A DNA stretch of 64,000 nucleotides from Peribolospora baueri (lineage: Eukaryota > Basidiomycota > Peribolosporomycetes > Peribolosporales > Peribolosporaceae), in contig JAMDHS010000007.1 of the NCBI GenBank assembly GCA_029717555.1, positions 1-64,000 of the forward strand. Direction: 5' to 3'. A model generated the notes under the pieces. That model was given only the letters and a program-made list of their open reading frames with translations. It searched no databases and was not told the DNA's origin. Shown piece after piece: positions 55,101 to 64,000 of the stretch (positions within the stretch are counted from its first letter, which is position 1; the number at the start of each line of letters is the position of its first letter). The position numbers and the translations under genes are program-made.

Positions 55101-55750
55101 GTAAGCGCAGCGGCACCACCGTCCATCATCCCCCCCCTTCTCCCGCCTTGTCCATCACCCCTCGCACCTTTTCGTCCGGTCAGCGCGGCGCTCGAGCGAA
55201 TGAAAGCGCTCAGACGACGACGACGGCGGCGGCGGCGGCGGCGACGGCGACGGCCCCTCCTTCGCCCGATCGTCTGCCTCCTCGCCCCACCGGATCGCTC
55301 CCTGCGCGACGAGGTCCGCCGCCGGTAGTCGTGCCGGTGCCCGTACCCGCCCACGTCGCCAACTCCAACTCGGACTCGTCGGTCCCTCCCGCCCATCCCC
55401 TCCCCGTCTGGCAACGCCGTCCGGCCATCTCCACAGGCCCGTCGAGCAGCAGCAGCGCGGCGCGCAAGGTGATGAACTGGTTTAGGAAGAAGAGCCGTGG
55501 CGAACAACCGTCGACGGACGATGGTCTGGACGCTGAAGGCGAAGCGGAAGCGGGCTTTGTGGAGGTGGAGAGGCCCGTCGATGGGGATGCTTTCTTGGGA
55601 CGCCGCGCCGGCTCGGGCTCGGCCACTGTGGCGGATTTTGGGATGCTAGATGAGGCGGGCCGGACGAGGCCTAGAGGGACTAGCAACGGTAGCTTGAAGG
55701 CGCTGCCTCCGGCGGTGACGACGACGACGACGAGAGGCACGGTGCAGTGA
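52178..55750 (+). CDS. KIN4-like CAMK-family protein kinase
   Basis: Ser/Thr kinase; relatives in fungi act in spindle-position or nutrient/stress control. The frame is open throughout, but I infer one 75-nt intron at 52883-52957 (GTTCGT to CCCGCAG), giving 1165 aa; unspliced it is 1190 aa. Kinase domain about residues 163-465: [32 protein letters not shown]-type hinge ([11 protein letters not shown]), [56 protein letters not shown] and a family-typical [19 protein letters not shown]. Just after it comes a Gln/Arg coiled-coil region encoded by CAG/CAA runs (53690-53790). The remaining 650 residues are Ala/Pro/Thr/Ser-rich and disordered; [12 protein letters not shown] near the end is the only compact motif. 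An Ala/Gly insert splits the N-lobe ([16 protein letters not shown]). Confidence 0.9.
   Translation: [1190 protein letters not shown]
53690..53790 (+). repeat. CAG/CAA repeat coding poly-Gln coiled coil
   Basis: An interrupted run of CAG and CAA codons mixed with CGG/CTC/GAA, giving repeated QQQ and LERQR elements just downstream of the kinase domain. Confidence 0.85.
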
Positions 55751-57117
55751 GCCGCCTCTCATCCCCCTCCTGGACGTCGCTGCCGGGCCCCACATGGGGG
55801 CCCGCAGCCCACCTCCCCTTTCTTGTTTCCTCCCCTTTCCTTCTCCCCGGTCCGGTCCGGTCCGGTCGGACCCCCCGCCTTTCACTCGCTTGTATACCAG
55901 TACATCCCACCTTTTCCATAATCCCTTCTTTTTTTTTTCCGTTCTGATCCCCCTCCCTTCATTTTACCTACAAGTCAGTCAAGTCATACGTCCGTCGGTT
56001 CTGTCGAACCCGGTTCGGTCGACCGCTCGCTCGCTGCAAGCATGGCCGTCGTCTCGTCTTCCTCCCCCGTCGTTTCTCCTCCCCTCTCTTTTTTAGTCTC
56101 TTTCCTCCTTCCTCCTCCGCGTCGCTCGATCGCTCCTTCCTCGCTCGCTCCTCAAAGAGGCACCCCTCCGTCCGCCCCGATCCGACCTTATTTACATTTT
56201 CCGCCTCGTCTTGTCGCCGCCGTGATCAATTTCATACACTTTGCGATGTGTCTTCTTTTTTTTTGTTGTTCGTAGTACACTAATTGTTTGTTGCGATACG
56301 TCGCGAACTTTTTTTCCTTCTCCCTTCTCTGTTCGGTCGGTCGGTCGGTTCGTCGGTCGGCTGGGCCGTGTCTATCTATTTGACAAGGCTGACGGACATG
56401 GTCTGCGAAACATGGGCTAATTTGAAGCGAAGAAGGAAGTCCATCCCTCCGTATCTTGCTACGACGTGTTGGAATGGCCGAAGACCGACCGAAGGGCGAA
56501 CGGCAAGGCGTGCATGCCTAGCACTATTAACATAACGACGTCTCCAAATCATACTTAGCCAAACATAAATCTTGCTTATAATTCTTGCTTACCCAAAGCA
56601 TTAATCTTGAATTGCCCGAATATTCGTCTGCGGTTAGCATACTCGTGAAACCTTTCTAAGGTCGTCCGTAATTCTCTTGACTTTTGCTGGTTACGTCTTG
56701 AAAGAGAGACATTCGTTACGTCTTGCGACGGATGGATTCCCGCGTCAAGCAATGTGAATCTTGCCCGTCGCCGTCCTGTATAACTTTGCTCGCCGAGTGG
56801 ATAGTGATGCCGTATGGACGCGGTCGAGACGTCCCGATATCACACGTGTTTCGGCCAGGACGTCCGCTTCTGTTTTATACTACGGGCGTAGTGACGGAGC
56901 GGCCCTAGGGCAGACTCTTGAACAAGCGCGGACAACCGTGAGCATGGATTTCTTTTTTTCTTTCGCTGTTCCCTTGATATGCACATATCCCGAGTGTCTG
57001 GAACTGACTTTAACTCTCGCTGACGTTCCAACTCTAGAATGCTCTCGCGGCGTCTTGGATGCCCTAACCCCCCGCCGTACAAGAAGAGGCGCATGGAGAG
57101 CCCGCACGCCGGCGGCC
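55751..57117. other. Spacer, no gene recognised
   Basis: 3' side of the kinase gene and upstream region of the next. Contains CT-rich tracts, T runs and a tcggtcgg repeat near 56335-56365. Frames in 56700-57100 are short. An upstream exon of the next gene may hide here, since its first assigned exon starts with an internal-looking ATG. Confidence 0.45.
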
Positions 57118-58451
57118 ATGAACCAAACGACTTGGGCTCTTCAATACCGCTTCTCGGACCCGAACATCGAGGGGCATTACAAGTGGAACGAGGGAGTACG
57201 TTGTCCGGTTCGCAAACACCTATCGGACTCGTCGCTGTCCCCCCGTCGTCGGAAGGCCCCGACGAAGAAAGGCGCGAACAAAAAAAGCACGGCAAGGAAA
57301 ACCAGCCCGCGGCATGGTACCTACCTCGTCGTACGCGGGTGAAAGGCTCCAAAAAGGCCCAAGGTTAAGTTGGGGCTCCCGTGCGGGGCGCGGAAGGATG
57401 AGGGAGGCCCTCGTAGTGGGTCCATGTCTTGCGCCGTTGACACTTTCCTTTTCGTGTTTTGGGACACCATCTGGTTTGCGATACCGCTCACTCTCCGCGC
57501 GCGATTCTCCAACTATTTCGAGGTAGAGATAGATGGCTCGAAAGGCGAGAGAGGCAGCCCCAGAAACAGACTTGGCCGCAGTGAAGCAGAAGAACGGCGC
57601 GCTCAAAGCGGACCGCCCAAAGTATGTGGGCGATGGGGAGAGCGACAGACCTGCACACGGCCTAGGGCAAGCGAAGTTTCCCCTGATGGAATTTGTGAGT
57701 AATTTGTCCTACTTTGTCGACGTGCCTGTTCGGTCTCATTTAATTACAAATACTTTACAATGCCACGCCAATACGAACCTACGAGGATAAGGTCGAACGA
57801 CCATGATGTATCTTTCGAATATCGTCAGGGACGTGTTCGTCGACGGGCGAAACATTCCCACCGCCGCCGGCTGCCCCACCGCCCTTCAAGCCTGCCTCGT
57901 CCATTTTCGAAGAAGCGACGGTCTCCGTCTTCCGAGTGTCAGACGAGTGTGGGCACTGCGGGAAGGTTCGGGAAATCCATCACAGGGGCGCCTTCCTCCC
58001 TTTACCCAAACAACCTTTGGCGGAGCTAGCCGAAGAACATCCCGGTCGGAGCTGGGGGGTTCGGCGACTTGATAGAGTTGAGCTGGGGAGCACACAAGCG
58101 GGGGGCTCGGCCGATGCGATTCTTGTGGATCAACAAGCTTCACACGATCGACGCGCCTACATCAGCCCTCTCGCTTCATGTGGATTGACTGACCCAGAGG
58201 ATGGGTACCGTGTGGCCCAGGGCGACGGGAAGGATATTGGAGTGCCGGATCTGGTCGATTTCGACCAGACATGGGAGGAAGGCGTTTGGCTGCTGTGCGC
58301 AGACGGACAGACGGCGCGCTATCGAGTTCGGGCAGCGCTTCTCGGTAAAAGCGCACACTTCACGGCGCACGTCGAGGACATGAATGGGGTGCAATATTTC
58401 TACGACGGGATGATGCCGCGGAGGGGTGGGGGTGGGGCACGGTGTGTCTAA
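57118..58451 (+). CDS. Small USP-like (peptidase C19-like) protein
   Basis: Built from four exons with matching phases: 57118-57195, 57397-57522, 57590-57694, 57891-58451; 289 aa. Exon 2 carries GSMSCAVDTFLFVFWDTIW, which resembles the Cys box of ubiquitin-specific proteases (C38). Exon 4 carries GKSAHFTAHVEDMNG followed by YFYDG, which resembles the His box (H near 259). Between them is VSDECGHCGKVREIHHRG, a possible metal-binding knuckle. The order and spacing fit one compact C19-like peptidase domain with little else. I recall similar multi-copy proteins in mushrooms but cannot name a family. Introns 1 and 3 are longer (about 200 nt) than usual here, and the donor of intron 2 (GTAGAG) is weak. 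The 5' end is uncertain. Function (deubiquitinase or inactive homologue) is an inference. Confidence 0.5.
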
Positions 58452-59120
58452 TCTGGGATGGGCGGCGTCGATGGACGCCCCGGCGTCGTTGAAGAGCCAC
58501 GTGCTACTGTACTCTGGCTTGTAGAGAACACGGACGTGAGGCTTGCATGAATGAATGAAGGACGAGTCAGTCTGTAAACAAACCCGCTACGGGAGATTTG
58601 AAAATACAAGGTGAGAGCGAGCGCGAAGCATGTCTATCGCGGCCACGTATGACAAAAGGATTGAATACATATGGACAGCTAAAACAAAGTGGCACCAGAC
58701 AAAGAAAACGGACAGAGAAGATAAGGGTAAAAAGAGGAAGAGGGAAAGTACACGCTCGATTCCCGCTCCTTTTCGTCACTCGCGTGTGGGACCGAGAGGC
58801 GAGGGGTGGTAGAGGGATGGAGGAATGGGTGGAGGGATGGATGGATGGATGGAGCCGACAAAAGCAAGATGAATTCTACGTTCTTTGCCATCAAGAATGA
58901 CATTATGGTGATCGATATTGACATTTGGGCATCCTTAATTAACATTCACGCCGTCAAGGACTGCAGAGAAGGCGTCCATATCCTCCAATAACGTGTCCAT
59001 ATTCTACAATAACGAGTCCAATAATAAAGAAGCCGCCCTCTAATTCGAGTCGATGGTCTTCCGAGAGAGCAGACGCGTTGAAGGGTCCACAGGCCCAGCC
59101 ACCCTCCTTCGGCCTACATC
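58452..59120. other. Convergent spacer
   Basis: About 670 bp with a ggat/ggag microsatellite near 58800-58855 and a short direct repeat (cgtgtccatat, cgagtcc, with ataacg) at 58970-59030. No gene recognised. Confidence 0.55.
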
Positions 59121-60732
<1,612 letters not shown>

Positions 60733-61205
60733 GGTGGCAGATGGAGGTTGAAGGTACCGTATCCACGCTCGCCTGGTCTTCAGGACTTAAAATCTTCGGA
60801 GGCTGTTGGCAACCCATGCCGTGCTCGCACGTGAGTTTGTGACTAGCACGTGACGGGACAGCCGTGCCGGTTGCGTCCGGTAACGACCGCACCTTGGACG
60901 CTGCGGCATACACAGCCACTCTTCTTCTTCTTCACCTTGGATGTTATGAACTCCTACTACGCTTCCTGCTACGATCCAAGTTGAACAATCATCACTATAG
61001 ATACATACACCTTAGCTAACAGTCCTGCCGCTCCGTAAGCACCCATCGCCAACACGACGGACGGATTGGAACGCTGAGGCATTCGAGCCTTCAATGAGGT
61101 GAAGGGAAGACGAACTGCCGGAAAGCAACCAAAGCGCCGCATCCATTCCAGCCATAGCCCACTGCAATCTAGAGTGCGCAAATGGAGGACCAGGCAGTTG
61201 TCGGG
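60733..61205. promoter_or_regulatory. LYS1 upstream region with two E-boxes
   Basis: GCACGTGA occurs twice, at 60827-60834 and 60846-60853, 19 bp apart and about 100 bp upstream of the LYS1 start. The remainder up to 61205 has no recognised gene. Confidence 0.5.
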
Positions 61206-62456
61206 TCAAGTTCCTGGGATGCTTGGTTCCAGATCGTCCTCTCTGTCCCAGGGCCCATATGTGGCTGCCTGCAGTTCCACTTCCAGGACCGGATAAAGTC
61301 CAACGGCGTTCGCCGTTCTATGCGCGGCCTGTACACCCTCGCCACCTTCCTCAGTCGAACCGGTCTCTACATACGAGTAAATGTCCTCCTCTTCGTCTCC
61401 CGCTCGTAGGTCTCGTAACACGTTCGCTTCGTCTCTCGAGATTTTTGCCCACACGCGCGGCGCCTTGCCGTACTCATGGAGGTTATGGAGCTGCCCGACC
61501 GTTTCCAACGTTCGGCAGGCTTTACCGAACACCCGCGCCACCTCGCCGAAGCTTGGGCCTGCGCATAGGGCGGTCGGGTTCTCTCACTCACCCATAGCTC
61601 GACGCTCCAGAAGAAGCGAGGCTGAAAGTTGACGTGGCGGAGATTGGAGTAAAAGCGAATGGTAAGGGTCCGCGGCGACCGGTGACCGACCGACGCGGAG
61701 GATGATTTCCGCAGAAGACGGAAGAAAGGAAGCCACCCGTCTTCACGGGAGGAGTTAAAATGGAAGCGAGCGACTCACTGTCGTTTCGTAGCTTACGGAC
61801 CACAGCTCGAGGAGATTTGGGCAAGCCCTGGCGAGACTGGCAATGTAGTTCTCGTCGGCATACCTTTTGGGTTTGTTCTTGCTCCCCCATGTGACCTTGC
61901 CTTCGTCGTCTTCTCGCCAGTTCGTGCCTTCTCCGGCTCCGTTTCGCCCATTGGCCGCTTCACACATAGTGGTGAGGCTTCGCAGTGCGGGTAAAGAGCC
62001 GGCGACGTGCCGCAATAAATAGGGCGCCTGTGCGTTGATTGTCCCGCAAATGAAGAGACGGGAGAGGTTTGGCGGAGGATGGGAGAGGATCGCTCAGTTG
62101 AAGCAAAATCGCCCTATGGGGAGCGAAGGGGTACACAGACGGTGAGAAACGGCCATACGCAGAGAAAACGAGATGAATGAAAAGCCGACGTCAGCAAAAT
62201 GTTCCGCACTCGAAAGGCCCGCAGGTTGGGCAGCATTCCTGTTTCGAACGAATGAAAAAAGTCTCGTTCGACGTTCCGTCCCAGCTCGACCCTCTCCAGG
62301 GCGGGCGAGTCGCACCAAAGGCTGTGCGCTTGAGAGGGACTGGAGAGATCGAAGCCGTCAAGGATAAGGGAGATCAGGTGAGGAAACCTGCCGGAGAAGA
62401 GGCCGCCTCTCGCTGAGGCGTCGATGTTGTCGCCTCCTTGGTACTGTAGCTCGAGG
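61206..62456 (-). CDS. LRR-type (F-box/LRR-like) protein, 5' end unresolved
   Basis: Several open segments on minus read like one leucine-rich repeat protein. About 62456-62140: QGGDNIDASARGGLFSGRF, PHLISLILDGFDLS, PALERVELGRN, LPNLRAF. About 62096-61780 after a caactgag acceptor: PPPNLSRLFICGTINAQAPY, LLRHVAGSLPALRSLT, then YADENYIASLARACPNLLEL. About 61560-61206: FGEVARVFGKACRTLETVGQ, APRVWAKISRDEANVLRDL, ending SIPGT. The layout is like fungal F-box/LRR proteins, but no F-box is seen. Exact junctions could not all be fixed and the N-terminal exon is not established. An ATG at 63007 (MDKIFLLTQIRAQCL), preceded by TATAAA at 63025-63020, is a candidate first exon. Confidence 0.45.
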
Positions 62457-62705
62457 GTGCGGAACCCATAAGTTTAGACTTCAGGTCGTCAAGTCATTGG
62501 ATGGCGTCTTTTTGAAATTGACCACTTGGGGGCATGAAGCTCCCTTGGAGGTGCGAGTATTTGTGTACGAGGTCCAAGCAAATCGCGTCAGGGTCTTGGT
62601 CGCAACAGGCAGAAGAGACGGCACCAGAAGAGACGGCATCAAGAGTGTCAGAGCTACTCACGTCCTTAGAGGATTCCCCATTGTTTCCCCCACTTGCCGC
62701 ACCAG

Positions 62706-63019
62706 GGAAAATCGGACAGATGATGGGCCTCATCTCCTTCTCCGCCCCCCTCGGCGCGCCCATCATCAACGGTTGGCTCGCCGCCGGCGGAGGCTATCTA
62801 GCCGCTGCAGCGTTTTCCGGCAGCGTTCTCGTCGTTGGTTCTGCGATGGTAGTGAGTGTGTCGCCGTCGCCCAATCGTAGCTGACTGAAGGAACGCCCAC
62901 TTCTGACATGTCCCCCACTTTCTTTCTTCCCCACCGCACTGCCCTGCTCTCCCGTGACACCTCAGGCATTGCGCCCGGATCTGCGTCAACAGGAAGATCT
63001 TGTCCATTGTCTAGTTTAG
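62706..63019 (+). pseudogene. Orphan C-terminal piece of an MFS (MCT-like) transporter
   Basis: After an acceptor at 62705 the plus strand reads GKIGQMMGLISFSAPLGAPI, INGWLAAGGGYLAAAAFSGS and VLVVGSAMV, which resembles the last two helices of fungal monocarboxylate-transporter-like MFS proteins. A GTGAGT donor at 62852 and acceptor ctcag at 62965 join it to ALRPDLRQQED and a stop at 63019. No other transporter helices are visible upstream, where the opposite strand codes for the LRR protein. It is therefore probably a gene remnant. It lies antisense to the likely 5' part of the LRR gene. Confidence 0.45.
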
Positions 63020-63025
63020 TTTATA
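63020..63025 (-). promoter_or_regulatory. TATA box candidate
   Basis: TATAAA on the minus strand, 13 bp before an ATG at 63007. It is one of few clear TATA strings in the window, but the short distance to the ATG leaves its role uncertain. Confidence 0.3.
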
Positions 63026-63076
63026 TCCCTGTTCGCGCTCCTGTACCGACGTAGCCCACTAATAACCCGCCTTGCA

Positions 63077-63100
63077 TGACGTCATAACGGCATGACGTCA
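63077..63100. promoter_or_regulatory. Paired CRE sites TGACGTCA
   Basis: Perfect palindromic cAMP-response elements at 63077-63084 and 63093-63100, 16 bp apart, each within GCATGACGTCA. ATF/CREB-type bZIP factors bind this sequence (established). They lie about 70-95 bp upstream of a minus-strand ATG at 63007. Confidence 0.6.
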
Positions 63101-63493
63101 AATGATGAGCCGACGGGAGCGGACCCTGTCGGCTGCCCACGCGCGACGCGAAGTTGCGCGGACGGGGGCAACCAACCTTCGCGGGACGGAGGAGGACGGA
63201 GAGACGGGTGGGCGGGCGGTTCTCGTATCCACCATTGATAGAGCCGAGCGATTCAATCCGACAGATCCGGTTCACTCTTGTTCATTTGCGTCAATGATGA
63301 ATGCCATGGGTGAGGTGACTACATGGGATGTTGTTCTGAGAATCCACGACTAAAACAAAAGACGGGCAGGTGTTGTTTGTTATTGAACCAATCGAAAACG
63401 TTCTCGACCGAGGGAGGGGGGGGGGCGGGATGATTTAAGAGGTGGGGGAGGGAGGGGGCTATTGATGGTACGAAGATGGGAAAGGCCGACCAC
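63101..63493. other. Spacer
   Basis: About 390 bp between the CRE pair and the 3' end of the RTC3-like gene. Contains a G-rich run (63411-63427). No gene recognised. Confidence 0.5.
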
Positions 63494-64000
63494 TTAACGA
63501 CCGCCGTGGAAAGGACCTTCACGTGCTCCGAGCGAGACGACGTTATGACCGCTAGAGAGAGAAGGGCGGTGGATGAACATTCAACTCGCAAACCTACGCG
63601 CCCGTTCGTCCGACCGACATGGAAGAAGAGAAAGGACAAGGTCCGTACTCACGAGTTCGCATCATTCTTCGACGACCACCTCGTAGGCTCGTCGGCCGCT
63701 TGCAGCTGGCCCTTTTCCAGCACTTGCGTCGCCACGTCTGTGTCCTTGGACGTACCGAAGATGGTCTCCAGCTGCTGGTTTGATGGCCTTCCGAGCTTGC
63801 CTTGCGAACCTTGGCCCGTGTGGAAGACGTCGAACGAGTCCACCACTTCCATCAGGGGGATGGACTTGTCTGCGGTGCGCATTCCGAAGGAAACATTGAT
63901 ATCGTGTCGGCGTGGACGCTCCGAGGACCCCTCCACGTCATCTATGAGGTGCGCCCGAGTCCGCTACGACCAGCACATTCGACACGCCACACTCACCACC
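63494..64000 (-). CDS. RTC3: RTC3-like SBDS-domain protein, 5' end outside window
   Basis: Small proteins of this type share the N-terminal SBDS fold and are linked to RNA metabolism in yeast. Exons within the window: a fragment at 64000-63997 before a GTGAGT donor, 63941-63653, and 63551-63494. The main exon carries KSIPLMEVVDSFDVFHTGQG, SQGKLGRPSNQQLETIFGTS and KDTDVATQVLEKGQ, the conserved RTC3/SBDS core. The last intron (GTGAGT to ctctctag) was accepted because it gives KNDANSSGHN, the usual NDA.GSG tail; without it the frame stops at 63649. The N-terminus is cut by the right edge. Confidence 0.85.

Noticed and set aside
57533-57790. Independent small gene starting MARKAREAAPETD
   Set aside because: Better explained as intron 2 plus exon 3 of the USP-like gene, which restores phase with the Cys-box exon.

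Overview
The window looks like nuclear DNA of a basidiomycete fungus. It is GC-rich, the genes are packed on both strands, and almost every gene is cut by many short introns (mostly 50-110 nt, GTRAGY donors, often GTGCGT). One gene (4063-5902) reads like the DUF6533 seven-helix family that is expanded in Basidiomycota. I cannot place it below phylum level from sequence alone. I reconstructed exon structures by hand, checking reading phase at every junction. Nothing was searched against a database.

Layout. 1-587: 5' part of a secreted repeat protein running off the left edge. 588-4062: long stretch without a recognisable gene. 4063-8309: membrane protein of DUF6533 type, then an RS-rich nuclear protein. 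9410-12879: eIF5A divergent from a TAF8-like histone-fold protein. 14224-20930: VPS45 divergent from Mediator MED1. 21113-27601: METTL16-type RNA methyltransferase and ARMT1/DUF89 phosphatase, both on minus, separated by a 280-bp foldback palindrome. 30227-34876: ubiquitin-eL40 fusion converging on a 16-exon PLP aminotransferase. 35252-41859: Lon protease ending ARL divergent from malate dehydrogenase ending AKL. 42386-49792: membrane-anchored beta-lactamase-like hydrolase and the P4-ATPase NEO1. 52178-55750: KIN4-like kinase. 57118-58451: a small USP-like cysteine peptidase candidate. 59121-60732: saccharopine dehydrogenase LYS1. 61206-63019: an LRR-type protein and an antisense tail of an MFS transporter. 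63494-64000: RTC3-like SBDS-domain protein leaving the right edge.

Most genes are housekeeping: translation (eIF5A, ubiquitin-eL40), transcription (TAF8-like, MED1), trafficking (VPS45, NEO1), RNA modification (METTL16), metabolism (MDH, LYS1, aminotransferase). I see no biosynthetic cluster, CRISPR array, rRNA or tRNA, and no retroelement or virus copy that I can support. The most interesting items are the splice architecture of the METTL16 gene (an 11-nt microexon and at least one apparent GC-AG intron), the palindrome beside it, the PTS1-bearing Lon/MDH pair sharing one promoter, the compact USP-like protein, and stop-free introns of length 3n in three conserved genes.
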